Source: Atherinomorus stipes
Lineage: Eukaryota; Chordata; Actinopteri; Atheriniformes; Atherinidae
NCBI GenBank assembly: GCA_023101725.1
Contig: JALJCO010012873.1
Location: 1,114,001-1,178,000, forward strand
DNA: 64,000 nt
Direction of reading: 5' to 3'
Shown here: positions 10,318 to 22,086 of the stretch, piece by piece
Numbering within the stretch: the first letter of the stretch is position 1
Layout: each line of letters starts with the position of its first letter
Notes under the pieces: generated by a model
Seen by the model: only the letters and a program-made list of their open reading frames with translations
What the model was told of the DNA's origin: nothing
Database searches by the model: none
Translations under genes and position numbers: made by a program

Positions 10318-13300
10318 CTGAGGGGTCAAACAGGACAATGTAACTTGACCAGAAAGTAACAGTTTGTGTAGAACTACAGTGTGTTTTGTGAACAATTATA
10401 ACATGTATGGCATAGAGTTGGGCCCAACCTCCAGCTCTCCATTCTCTGCAGCATCATGAAGAGGGGTTCCTCCCCAGTAATCTTTGATGACTTTTGAACC
10501 CATGTGAAGAAGCTTCTCCAAGATGCAACGGTGCCCCCTGCTGGCAGCAAAGTGCAGAGCAGTTGCTCCTTCTCTGTCTTGGGAGGACAAGTCCACCTCA
10601 GTGCAGGTCACCTGTTCAGGGTGTCAGAGAGAACAGGACATGTAGGAAACACTCGACGGAAAGGTGACGTGATTCTGCGCGTCTCTACTGACCAGCCACA
10701 CCACCACAGCCTGGTGGCCCATATGAGCAGCAGCGTGCAGGCAGGTCATGCCGTCGTGGGCCCTCAGGTGGACGTCAGCGCCACAGTCCTTCATCAAGTA
10801 CTCAACAACATGCAGGTGCCCTTCTTGGCAGGCCAGGTACAGGGGGGTAGCACCGATACCTGTCTGGTGGTTCACACACCTGTGCTCAAAACACGCCAGA
10901 GACAAAGACGTAAGAGCTTCAGTTATATCCGTCTGCTGTTTCATGCTCTACACGATCAGTTTTTATACTGTTCTGCCTGATGTGGCAGAGACATTTCTGC
11001 TATTTGTTGATTTATTTAACAGAAAAATTGCACAGGGGACCAGATTTATGAATGACATTAAATGAAAAATACTTTATTTGTACCAGAAGGGAAATTCTGA
11101 AGGGAAATTTTATGCCATCTGTCTCCCAAAAAGTTGGAGAGCTATAAACGTTGTAAATAAAAACAAAAAAACAATTATTTGCAAGTAAAATAAACCAAGA
11201 TTTTATCCATAAAAATACATAGAAAACCAATTAATGAAAGTGTGAAAGTTTTGCCACTTTCTGATACAATATTAGCTCATCATAAATTATATGCAGCAAC
11301 ATTTCTTTAAAAAGTTGGAACATTGGCAACAAAAGGCTGGAAAAGTAAATGTTAGTACAGCTAAACAGGTGGAGGAACATTCTGGCAACAAGACTGGGTA
11401 TAAAAAAGGAGCACGTTAGAGAGGCAGAGCCTCTCAGAGGTAGAGATGGAAAGAGGTTCAGCAATCTAAAAATACTTGAGTCTACATGATATCAGATTGA
11501 AGGTCTAGCAGATAGAAAAAACCAAGCTTGAACAGGAACCATGATCCATTTCTTCTCTGGACCACAGCTCATTTGAACTGGACTGAAGCAAAGTGGACAA
11601 CTGTCTAGTGGTAGAACTGGGAAGTGGGAAGTCATGGATGCTGCGTTCACTGGACGATAGGGATGTAACGATTACCGGTAAAATGGTTAACCGTGATAAA
11701 ATTCCCAACAATTGGTAATACCGTTTCAAATCTTAATTATCCTTGAAACCGTGATTGATTTCTGCATTTGATAAACTCACTGGTATGTTTCTTATTGCCT
11801 GGAAAAGCAGCAGCAGTCCCAGTTTGCATTATTTAATATATGAAAACATGGTGAAAAGCAACAAAGGCGCCCACGTGGACAGTTCTCTGGAGATTTTTCG
11901 CCCTTTAAAAAGGACAAAGTAGACGTCTAAACCCATTTTGGATATTTTTAAAGATGCTGGGGGGGTATTTCAATAGTACCGCAATAACACTGATAACCGT
12001 GATCATCTTGGTCACAATAGCTGTGATATGAAATTTTCATATCGTTACATCCCTAACGGAAAAAAGAGAAGAGGGAGCATCCAGCTTGTCGGCACTCAGT
12101 TCAAACGCCTACATCTCTGATGGTGTGGAGTTGCATAGTGCTGATAGAACTGGCAACTTGTACAAATAGAAAGGCAACATGAATGCAGAAAGTAATTTGC
12201 AGATGTATGTCTTTCTCGTGGAGAGCTTTGTATATTTCAGAGAGACCAGGCTAAACTTCCAACTGCAGCATGGCTTTGCTGTAGAAGAATCTGGTAGCTG
12301 CATATTAATAATTTGGGCCCAGTGGCACCTGCAGTTCACCTTTTCTTGATCTGGGTAGCCAGAGGCCCATGTAAGTCCCTACGTTAAAGATTTAGGGGTC
12401 ATATTTGACTCAAATTCTTGCTTTGAGAAGCAGCAGTAAAGAGTATAAAGATAGTTATATAGAGCTGCAGTTACTCCAGAATATTGCACGTTGCAACTTT
12501 TAACACGAACAAGAAAGCACGAACATCTCTCTCCTGTGTTTATTTCACTTCAGTAACTCAGCTACATGCTCCATGTAGATCACTCAGATATGTTGATCTT
12601 CTGTTGTTGTTAAATCTCATTAAAACACGTTGTATTCACTGGCTTTCAATTCTATATCTCTATCTATCTATATCTATATATAATTTTTTTAAATTCTCTA
12701 TCGTTCTTATCAAGTAATGGTGTATTGTGTCAAGAAATTTTGTTAAATGACAGTGAACGTTTAATTAAAAGATACACAACGTAACTTTTAGACCTTAAAA
12801 ATCTGCGTTTCTGACTCGTTGTGATGCACACCAACATTCATTATGTGCATTTTTGAGCCGTCACCGCCCAGCTGCATCCTGGGGCTCAGAAACTGCAGTA
12901 TGTAAGTTTTGTATCTGGGACGGGGCCGTCTACGTTGCAGCCAACTATTGGTTGTGCACCACGTCACTTACTGGCAAACGGATATAAACGGATATGAACA
13001 CAGCGGGTGTGTTGAACGCTCATCATGGAGGATTCAGCAAAGAAACACAAGGAAACATTACCGGAGGAAGAGAGGAAAAGGAAGAGAGGAAGGGACAGAA
13101 CAAGAGTCAAGATAAGACCATCTTTTACTAGCTGGAGTGAATCACAGGCCGTGTCTCAAACCGTGCACTTGAGCACTTCAAACACTGTTTTTGAGTGTGT
13201 AGTGCACACATGGTGTCATTTAAGCGACAATTCAGTGCACTGAAAGTACCAGGATGTTGCCCTAATAACAGCCAAAAACGAAGTGCAAAACGAAGCACAC

Positions 13301-16300
13301 TACTCGCACCAAACGGACGCCATGTTGCTGATATAGTGGAAGAGGCGGGACTTTCGAACTGCTTTCAGAGCTGAATAATGGCGGTGAACGAAGCGGTGGC
13401 GACCCCTGCTGCATCGGAGGCGGTATTGTACTGATTTAAGTAACGTTTATGAAATGATTTAGACATAATTACTAATGTCTATTGTGGCATGCTACCAAGC
13501 TGTTCACTCCCTGATGACAGTTATGATCTGGTCATTTATTTGAAGCCGTGATTATACCGGCTCAGTTAAGTTAGCTCACTTTAGCGGGCAATGCTGGTCC
13601 GTCACTTCCTGTAAGTGCAGTGCTCTGTTTGGGTCAGCATTTAGTGACAATAGTGTGCACTACAGAAGAAGTACACAGTGCGCACTACGCACTGAATTCC
13701 AGTGCACTCGGGCAAGTGTGCGGTTTGAGACACGGCTACAGTTACAGTTACGATGCAAGATGGACACTAGTTTAGCCGTCGATAGGGAGCACGTAGCTGA
13801 AGCCCCTTTCAGACTTGCGCTGGAAAGCGGTAACATTGTGGACTCTGTCCTTTATAACATCTGCATTCAGACATGCGTTCCGAACTTTTACCTCAGAGAT
13901 GTAGCGGACATGTACCGGCTGGTCACCATGTCAGAAGAGCGGAAATGTTGCGGCACATCGCAACACAAGAAAATGTTTCGGACAGAGTTGAAGGGAGAGC
14001 GGGGCTGTGCTGACTTTTCCGCAACATTTCCTGATGTCTGAAAGCACCAATGAGTCCGTTTTAAGAGCGGATGAACTCTACTGCTCATGTTCCGCAACGC
14101 AAGTCTGAAAGCGGCTTTAGATACAGTAACTGCCAAAAGTTCCATTGTGGGCCTTTAAGTTGTCTTTGACTAAAAGGTTTTAAACCTGATCGGTTTTTCT
14201 AAACTTCTTCCAAAACTCCTTTTTGAACAACAATGTTTTTATTATTTTGTGCGCCAAATGTGTGTTTGCTTTTAATTTCAGTTAAATTAAGGAATTTTTT
14301 TTATTGGTTTTATTCATGTTTTTTTTCCCTCGGTACACATTTGGCTAGCTGCAGTTTTTGGATGTTTTCTATAAAAAACTTTAACTTTAATAATATTAAT
14401 GTCAGTATATACTTTATTTATCCCAATTGTTTCTCTGCATTTAATCCATCCTAGTTACACAGGGCAGTGGACTGCCATATAAAGGTGTCCGTGGAGCAGT
14501 TGGAGGTTAAGGTCCTTGCTCAGGAGCCCATAGTGGGTCATTTTTGCTACCAGTCCAGTGAAGTTACTGGTTTGGCTGCAGTCCAGACCTTTCACCAGCA
14601 TCATGAAACAAGAAACCCAAAAACAGAGAGCAGGACTGTGAGCCACTGTTCTTGATCAGAACATGAATAAGACAATATTTCTCTCTGTGACAGAAGACAG
14701 AACAGAAAAAAAGCCTCACTTTCAATAAATTGTTAAATTTTTCTGTTATATTGCGAATAAAATATTACCTCATGACATTTGTCAATCATTTCATTCTGTT
14801 TTATTTAGATTTTACACAATGGTCTAATCTTTTTAGAATCTGGGTTGTAAACATCAGACGATCAAGATAACAGAGTAAACCAGGAAGTTACAGCTTGTTT
14901 TAATATGAAAATCTAATACTTTTAGTTCAAGATGAATAAATAACAGAAATGGACACAATGTGAACGCACACCAGGCTGATGAAGGCCTCTCTTTGGATCT
15001 ACTTTCTAAGAACAACGCCACAATCTCTGGATCCTACAGCACTTTCATTCAGTTCCTTTTCATCGATCGATGCTCCTGTTTGACCCGCAGGGCTTCTCTT
15101 TCATCAACATACATGCTGCACTTTGACAGCTGCAGGGCCGACATGTGATCAGCGATGTTTAGCTGCTGTATGTATTATTCACAGCTTGCTGCTGGTCACA
15201 TGTGAGGATCTGAGCCGAGCATCATGTGAATTATAATCAGACTCTCTTGTAAAAAGAAAGTGAACCAAGAGGAGTCACATATATTGTCTGTTACTTGTGT
15301 CAGTGTTTAGCTTTATGGGATGGATGAGAGAACAGATTTATTGGTGGAGAATTTTAAATTTTGTCTTTATCCCAATTTCCATTAACATATCTTTATGTAG
15401 TAGTGAGTGTGGTGTGCACAGTGTTATTGTTATTGAGGTGACTAAATGTCTGAATCATTTTAGTGTATAATGTATATTTTGCATGTGTAACACCAACCCG
15501 TGGGACTACAGGGGGAAAAGCATTTTTTGCTAAAAACCTGGCATATATCCCTTCTCTTGTTGAGTAATGTCACTGTAGCATTGTCCCTGATCAAATAAAT
15601 ATTCAACTTACTCAAGCTTATGTTTATGATAAAGGAATAATACAGACAAAACCTGCTGCTTTTCAACAAGCTGTCACTGTGGTTTTACTAGACAACACCA
15701 GTCCTTTTGGGTCACCAGTTTCAGCTGACTGCAGAATATCACCTGCTGGGGTCAACAAAAGGTGAACCAGACTGACACAGAGCCAACGAGTGCAACCGTT
15801 TTATCCTTCCTCCCAAAACATGACCACCTCCTCTACTGACTAGTTCCAGATAAAGACTACGGTTAATGTCAGCATAATAAAGAAAACATTCATGATTTGT
15901 ACCGATAATATAATATACTGCTGTACTAACAGTAGAATGGGAGGCAGGACCATCTGACCCCTCTCTGTGGAAGAGGCTCCCAGTTTGGCTTCAGGAAGCA
16001 GATCATCCTCACAATTTCCCCCCTGATAAATCTTATTGGTGACCCTTATCACTCCCATAGTCCTGTTGCTACAGGCCGAGGCTGCTGGGGAACGTCCCAT
16101 GATGCACTGGGCTCCTCTTTGCTCTCTTTACTCTCCGTGTGGAAATATCTGACGTTGTTGTCTTTCCTTTGTGTTTCTCTTCTTCTTCCTCAGCAGGATT
16201 CCCTGGTTCAGAGTTCTGCTGCTAGTTGACCCTCTTTCCTGTCCTCTCCACCCCCCACTCCTGGATCTGATGGAGGTTTTCCTTCCTGGCTCTGGTTCTA

Positions 16301-19300
16301 ATGAAGGTTTTCCTTCCTGTTAAAAGGGGTGGGGTTCCTCTCCACTGTTGCTTTGTGCAACTCAAGATGAAGTATGTTAGTTTGATGCATTCTGAGGTTT
16401 AGCTTTAGTAGCTTAGCAAAGCAGTTATTTTTTATAATGAGTGAATATGAACACAGTAATTATTAACTGGACTAATGTGGATCACTTAATGGATTTGTTA
16501 TAACTACATTATAATTGGACAAAAATTAACTGGATTGATTTTAATATCAGTTCTGATCTACACCAGGGGTGTAAACATAGGACCCAGGGGAAAACAGTCA
16601 CAGGGGTCATGTGAAATGTGAAAAAGCTATTTTAATAAATGAGGTTGCATTTATGTTTGAATATAAAACACCTTTAGGAAGGAGGATATCTTGTTCTATC
16701 TCTTTCTAGGCTCTATTAAATTCAATTAATAGATTGAATTGAATCTCAGTTCTTTAAAAAATTCTTGATTCTTTAAAGGTCCAGAGTGTACAGATTATAA
16801 TTATGGTAAAATAGAGAAAAAAGCAGAGTTGTGAATAGACCGTGGTGTCGGGTCAAACTTTTTACAGACATGAACGTGTTTTCATTTGTAAGAGTGGATA
16901 CAGTGGCCTTAAGTGAAATGATGACTACAGGCAAGGCTGGACGATATATCTATATATATCTACTGTATATCTATATATCTCTATATCTACAGCTATATAT
17001 CTATTCATCTCTCTCTCTATATAATATATATATGTATATGGTGACTGAGCAAGCCTGGGTCTGCGTTTTTGATTGGTGGGGGAAGAGGTAATGACTGTAG
17101 TATGAAGTTACATGATAGGCCGTAATAAAAAAGGAAGGGAAACTGTCAACAAACCTTTGATCAACCCTTTGTTTTTTCTACTGCGCACATCGATCGATCA
17201 ATGTACATCATTATTGAATTATTGCCCTAACTACAGATAAGCATTGTGTACACCTGTACTGTCTTCTTCTATGGTCCTTTTAAGGTGTTACTTACCTCAA
17301 ATGGTGCTCTAGCTCCTATCATACTAAACTGCTACTGCAGTTTTAAAGCTTCACACACAGATGCTTGTCTGTTCTGAGACACCGTAGTAAAATATGGCCG
17401 CTGCCATGTATGTGGATAGACAACAACAGGTATGAATGGCTGAATCTACGAGAATAAAAATAAAAGTTATTTTAGTAAAGTGGATTGGACACCAATGGAA
17501 ACTCAGTTTTTTTTGACAATACCTATTTTTTTTTTTTCTGTCAATGACCTTTGACTTTGTTACATGCTGCACATTTAAAGTTTAACCCCCTCAAACACAC
17601 ATACACACACAATGACCTTTGACTTTGTTACATGCTGCACATTTAAAGTTTGAATCCCTCCCTGGATGAATGAATGAATGAATGAATGAATGAATGAATG
17701 AATGAATGAATGAATGAAGAATGAAAAGGACAGGATCATAAAAAGTGTGAAAGCGAATCTCTGGGAACTTGGTAAAGATTTGTGTAAATTTAGTGGGAAT
17801 CATTCTGGAGATAATTCCCAGTGGATTGTCGTTGCAAATCAAAGAATCATTACTAGGACTCTGGACCAGTTCAGATCTAACAAGGTTTATTCAACATTAA
17901 CTTGAACAAATGAGAGCGTAAAACACTGAATCTACAAAGTCCGGATTCTTTGGAGGATCAGTCTGAGCCGGGACAAGATACACGTTTTTAACAGTCTCGC
18001 TATGGCTGCAAATCTGTGGTTGGCTGCAACAAGGGCGGGTAACTGTCTCTTTCACACAGAATCTTCTCTGCATCTGCAGCGAGGTCTGCAGCAAACACTG
18101 GCTGTGCTCGGTCTGACAGTCCAGTATCACATATGCAAGTCATGGTCACACAAGCAAAATAAATAATAGAGAAATAACGAAGGTTAAAGGCTTAATGAGA
18201 AAATTTCTCTCAGAATGACAAACGTCAACCTCCTTGTTGCACCAGAAAAAAAGTCAGGATTCATGATCTGGCATCGCGTAATTACAGATAAAATACTTCA
18301 AAGTCTGGACCATATAAAGCTGTTAGGAATCAACTTACCTTGGTGCCGCTTGAATGAGCAGCTTTAAACAGGTCAGATCCCCGTTGGCTGCAGCGTAGTG
18401 AGCAGGTACAGCTCCACAGTTCGTCTCCACACTGGCCTCTCCTCCGACAGAAAGCAGCCACTGGATTACCTTCACACGACCAAACCGAGCCGCCAGGTGA
18501 AGGGCTGTGGCTCCTGCAGCATCTCTGTCCTGGAACCATTCACACAGTCACCATGGACCTGGTTTTCCCCCAAATCTGCTGCAGAGATTCTTATTACGAG
18601 GGCTGTAATGGCGTCTTTTTTGGCCAATAAAACTCATCCTTCCATGTACTAAACAGCAGACATTTAAAGGCCTTGCATTTAGGTGGAGGTGGTAAACAGT
18701 GGGTGGTGTATGTCGTTGTGGGGCATTTCACAGATCACTGAAGCTGGAACCACAGCAAAGACATGCATGTCAGTTAAACAGGTCTCCATGCAAAGAAGAT
18801 TGGGCTAGGTTGCATGAGGTTGCATTTTTATGTTTGAATAGAAAACATCTCTTAGGAAGGAGGTCATCTTGTTCTATCTTTTCTGTTTGTCTGAGTTCAG
18901 TTTGTAAGATGGGTCAGTTCAGGTGATCTGAACTGAACGTACATAAAAATGTACGTGCATGAACGTTTCAAATAACTTCTAATTACTAATTATAGGTTTG
19001 TATAATCATAATGTGAAATATTATGTCCTTCATCTGCAGATAGCCCTGGTTAAATGTTTTGTGATTTTGTTGTGACTTATAAGTTATAATGTACCTGTAA
19101 ATGAGTAAATATGTAGAATTAAATATGTAGAATTTAATATGTAGATAGTAAAATACAATAAAAACATTATAAATAAGTAAATAGCTGCGAAATCATTTAC
19201 ATTTGTCATTTAAGAATTTTTTAAAATCTTTTTACACATTTTGACTTCATAAAGAATATATAAATATATATATATTTACAGTCACCCTCAGAATAATTCA

Positions 19301-21283
19301 TACCCTTCAATTAAAGAAGAAAAAATCAGCCGTCAGTGAAATAGGCTGAAATTGACAAAAGTGATAATAAATACAAATTCTATGAAAATCATGACTGATT
19401 CTACATTGTGGTTCTAAAGAAATATTAAAAACAAACAAAAAATAAAATAAGTAAACAAGCATGATGGAGCTAAAATTTTGTTGAGTAACACTTTGAGAGA
19501 ATCACTGCAATCATGTATTTTCTGTAATGTTCAATAAGACTTCTATACATGTTGACAGGTATTTTGGTTCACTGTTCAATTTAGAACTGTCCCAGACAAA
19601 TTAGAGCTCTTTGTTTCTTTTAAAAAGACATTATTTTCAACTACAATTCAAAGGGAATAATTTATTTCACTATATTATACTTTTATAAACGTTTATTACT
19701 TTTTTTTAACCCTCCTAGCTCCCTAAGCTTTCTGAAGGGGTACTGAATGACCTTTTATGTTAATTTTTTTCTTCTAATGCAAATAGCATAAAACTTGGTC
19801 CAGGTGTGCATTTTGGCTTGACTCATGATATTCTAGAAGATGGTTTGTCTAACTCTTTTTCTCAGGTGTCTAAAAAAATGCATCTCATTTACCCCTTAGT
19901 ACCAATCCGTGCCACATTGACTTGCATTGAAAAAGACCTTTTTTATAATCAAATGCCATTTCAGAATAAATTTTTAGGATAAATTTTTTTCACCTCACAT
20001 ACTTGCTCTACACTTCAATGATGTAGTTTGAACTGTTTTCCATGACATAAGACCATTTACTCAAAAGGGACTCCCGTTTTATCTCAGAGATGAAAAAAAG
20101 CCCATAGACTTCAATGTTATTTCAGCAAATCAGAGTCCTTCAAAAACTCAAAAATGCTTAACACATCCAATGAAGTAAACAATCTTTTTTTTCTTCTTTC
20201 ATGTGAGATTATTTGAGCGTGAAAGGGTCTCAAATTTGTAATTTTGGTGTTTGTTTTTTTTTCAAGCATTTTGATTAATCAGATCACATGCTAATTATTT
20301 AGGTCAGTCTTTTGCAGGGAATTTAGTTCCCTCTCTGTAATGCACTGCAATTCCTGTTCAATTTGGAATTTTTCCCCCATTTTTTTTTTTTTTTTTTTTT
20401 TTGCATTTTATCTTGAAACAACTTCATATTGAGCTTTTTTAATTGTGGTTAATTAACTGACACTGGCCAGTAGGTGCCCTTAAGAGGCTTAACGTAACTT
20501 TTTCTTAGGGAGCTATGAGGGTAAAATTAGTTATAAGAATAAGTATCATGATTTAGTATTTTCTTTAATTAGGGAGTATGAATAATTTGGAGGACAACTA
20601 CAGGTATATGTGTAACTGAGGTAAAATATTAGAAGTGCACTTGTTTTCCTGAAAAAATTTCAGGTTCCCCCCCTAATTTTTGTTAAAGGATAGTTAATCA
20701 AGTCTAAACATCTAAACATTGTGATAAAGTACGTTTACTTCTTTGCACTAAAATCATCATTTTTAGGTTATTTTGCTGTTATTTTACTGGTGAAGCCCAC
20801 TTACGATCCATTTGTGTTGCATGTGCCCCTGAACTGCAATCATGCTTCAGGGATCTTTTATTTCTTTGTGTGCTTTTCTATGATCATTGTGAAAAGGCAA
20901 GAAAAGGAAGATATAACTGCACACGTGGCTTCTGTTGAAGCCATTTGAGCTCTTCAGGCAGGTTTTTTTCTGTTTAGGGATAAACTTACCTGCACGTTGC
21001 AGCCGCCTTTATCCACAAGCCACTGCAGCTCCTTGATGTTGCCAGTAGCCGCTGCATCGTGCACCGGCGTGGCCCCGTTCAAGGCTCGCGGATCAGCTGC
21101 CATCCCCAGGTCACAGACCAGGAACTGCAGGCAGTCCAGACGTCCACACCTGGCTGCGTGGTGGACCGGGCCTGCACCTTGAGCATCACTGATGGCTGGG
21201 GAGAGGTGACCTGAAGACGCCAGAGCCCTTAGGGCTGCAAGATCCCCCTCCCGGGCTGCTTGAATGGCCCGATGAAGCACCAT
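10186..21283 (-). CDS. espnl: Espin-like protein, N-terminal ankyrin-repeat exons (3' part not found)
   Basis: Espin-like proteins bundle actin in hair-cell stereocilia; the N-terminal half is an ankyrin-repeat array (family knowledge). Five exons join in frame: 20990-21283, 18339-18529, 10693-10879, 10429-10611, 10186-10317, 987 nt or 329 residues, all phases consistent. The start ATG at 21283 opens [20 protein letters not shown], very close to espin N-termini. Repeats carry the usual G-A-T-P/A-L-H-x-A-A cores: [104 protein letters not shown]. The last exon ends QKN/GTAAGT. The proline-rich and actin-binding C-terminal exons were not recognised in the remaining 10 kb and probably lie left of the window. 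Position just downstream of scly supports espnl rather than espn. Confidence 0.9.
10429..10611 (-). CDS. espnl: espnl exon 4
   Basis: 61 codons: [39 protein letters not shown] and [15 protein letters not shown]. Acceptor GAACAG. The donor GAG/GTTGGG is weak but phase-correct. Confidence 0.9.
10693..10879 (-). CDS. espnl: espnl exon 3
   Basis: Encodes [40 protein letters not shown] and [19 protein letters not shown]. Acceptor GCACAG, donor CTG/GTCAGT. The preceding intron is about 7.5 kb and transposon-filled. Confidence 0.92.
11080..11470. repeat. Interspersed repeat family 2, copy 1
   Basis: Shares with 22795-24640 the phrases AGTTGG then AACA, GGCAACAAAAG then CTGGAAAAGTAA, and GACTGGGTATAAAA. 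Widespread in fish genomes; class not assigned. Confidence 0.55.
11658..12055 (+). mobile_element. MITE family 1, copy b
   Basis: 398 bp with ends TAGGGATGTAACGATTACC and ATCGTTACATCCCTA. The same orientation as copy a and most of the interior shared. Lies in the long espnl intron. Confidence 0.8.
12056..12640. other. espnl intron, nothing recognised
   Basis: No exon-like conservation or clear repeat. Confidence 0.4.
12651..12690. repeat. TATC/TA microsatellite
   Basis: Imperfect CTATCTATC and ATATATA run. Confidence 0.85.
12760..14160. mobile_element. DNA-transposon remnant carrying a nested MITE
   Basis: Left end ACGTAACTTTTAGACC and right end AAAGTTCCATTGTGGGCC belong to a repeat class common in fish. 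It is interrupted by the separate element at 13148-13735. No intact transposase. Outer limits are approximate. Confidence 0.45.
13148..13735 (+). mobile_element. Nested 588-bp MITE
   Basis: Terminal inverted repeats GCCGTGTCTCAAACCG (13148) and CGGTTTGAGACACGGC (ending 13735), extending inward with GCACTTGAG-type similarity. Contains a short ATGGCGGTGAACGAAGCGG open frame of 18 codons at 13378, perhaps a transposase relic. Confidence 0.75.
14233..15690. other. espnl intron with minor repeat
   Basis: AT-rich. 14455-14600 carries the same TTAAGGTCCTTGCTCAGGAG / CCCATAGTGG repeat as 2930-3064. Otherwise nothing recognised. Confidence 0.4.
15700..16440. repeat. Common fish interspersed repeat
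   Basis: Contains TTTTCCTTCCTGTTAAAAGG then GGTTCCTCTCCACTGTTGC and a gap-filled left half (AATTTCCCCCCTGATAAATC). This pattern recurs across teleost genomes. Limits and class are uncertain. Confidence 0.45.
16565..16725 (+). mobile_element. Terminal fragment of hAT-like family 3
   Basis: Begins CAGGGGTGTAAACATAGGAC, the same terminus as the element at 43848 (CAGAGGTGTCAAACATATGG). It then shares the GTTTGAATA...GGAAGGAGG interior with 18830-18880. Truncated on the right. Confidence 0.55.
16943..17035. repeat. TATA/TCTATA microsatellite
   Basis: Imperfect TATATCTATATATCT array. ORFs read through it, rich in Ile and Tyr, are artefacts. Confidence 0.9.
17542..17655. repeat. 68-bp tandem duplication
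   Basis: A block containing CAATGACCTTTGACTTTGTT begins at 17542 and again at 17610. The shared part is nearly identical for over 40 bp, separated by a CA-rich spacer. Confidence 0.85.
17666..17718. repeat. (GAAT)n microsatellite
   Basis: About 13 tandem GAAT units; the minus strand reads as an FIHS repeat. Confidence 0.95.
18339..18529 (-). CDS. espnl: espnl exon 2
   Basis: Encodes [33 protein letters not shown] and [20 protein letters not shown]. Two ankyrin repeats. Acceptor TTCCAG, donor CCAAG/GTAAGT. Confidence 0.92.
18795..20840 (+). mobile_element. hAT-like family 3, interrupted copy
   Basis: The left part (18795-18960) matches the interior of the 43848-46002 element (TTAGTTTGTAAGATG-type and CAGTTCAGGTG motifs). 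The right part (20745-20835) matches that element's 3' end (GTTATTTTGCTGTTATTTTA). Between them sits the separate element at 19278-20605. Confidence 0.6.
19278..20605 (+). mobile_element. Non-autonomous DNA transposon, family 4 (1.33 kb)
   Basis: Inverted ends ACAGTCACCCTCAGAATAAT / TCATACCC (left) and GGGAGTATGAATAATTTGGA / GGACAACTACAG (right). No transposase frame. A poly(T) run sits at 20382-20402. A short relative lies at 32796-33170. Confidence 0.75.
20990..21283 (-). CDS. espnl: espnl exon 1 (start codon)
   Basis: 98 codons from ATG to NVQ/GTAAGT. Contains the first two to three ankyrin repeats, for example [19 protein letters not shown] and [13 protein letters not shown]. The GC-rich 5' flank extends to about 21.65 kb. 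Confidence 0.92.
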
Positions 21284-21802
21284 CCTCGGCCGCTAACGGT
21301 GGACTGCGGCATACGCGGAGCAAACTCGCAGGAGCAGTTTGCTTCCCAGTGACATACCATCCACAAACCCCCATATGATAACAAAAAAAGGCTTCATGCC
21401 TCCTCCCGAGCCTGGAAAGTGACACCCGAACGCCAGCCAGCTGGCCAGCCCTGCTGCTGTGGAGAGGAGGGGGTCAGAGCCAGCGAGATAGAAAGGTAAT
21501 GAAAGACGGGTGGCGGCGCAGCGCTCGTGGCCTCCTGCTTTCTCTTTGTGCTGCAGTGGCCATATGCTGGCACATGCAGCCACGCTTCGGTAGAGACGAG
21601 GGAGCTGAGGCTGCACGGAAACTTAAGTAATGGGAGAAGTCGGAGCCAAGGCACGATGGATTACAAAGAGTGTTTTCTCAGGACAATTTAAAAAATTAAT
21701 CACAGAGAAAGATGATTAGCAGCTGATACATGCGGAATATTATCAACAACTCTTCTGGAAATTCAGAGCATTAATCTGCACATAATATCAAAGTTCTCCT
21801 CC

Positions 21803-21808
21803 TTTATT
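21803..21808 (-). terminator. Candidate scly poly(A) signal
   Basis: AATAAA on the minus strand about 125 nt past the scly stop. It is the first signal downstream and leaves about 500 bp before the espnl start codon. Confidence 0.5.
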
Positions 21809-21932
21809 AATCATATTAAACATCTCATATATTTGACAGGATTGATTCATGTGACAATTAAAAGAAATATAGTGCAAGTTAAACTCTACATCCTCATCTG
21901 ATACATGGAAGAACTTGTGCAAATTAAAGCCG

Positions 21933-22086
21933 TCAGTTCATGTCCTCCAGCAGCTGTACGGTTTCTCTCAGGTCCTCCACGACTGCATCCACATCTGCTT
22001 TAGTTGTCTCCCTCCCCACGCTCAACCTCAAAGCATTCGCCGCCACGTCTGTGGGGACGCCGCAGCTCAGCAGGATATGGGAGGGC
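21933..22086 (-). CDS. scly: scly terminal coding exon
   Basis: Encodes [39 protein letters not shown] and the C-terminal helix ending LLEDMN then TGA. Acceptor CCGCCAG. Confidence 0.95.

Noticed and set aside
10504..11065. Plus-strand ORFs of 105-158 codons
   Set aside because: Shadows of the minus-strand espnl exons, which have conserved ankyrin motifs and splice sites.
16831..17091. 86-codon ORF rich in Tyr/Ile
   Set aside because: Reads through a TATA/TCTATA microsatellite.
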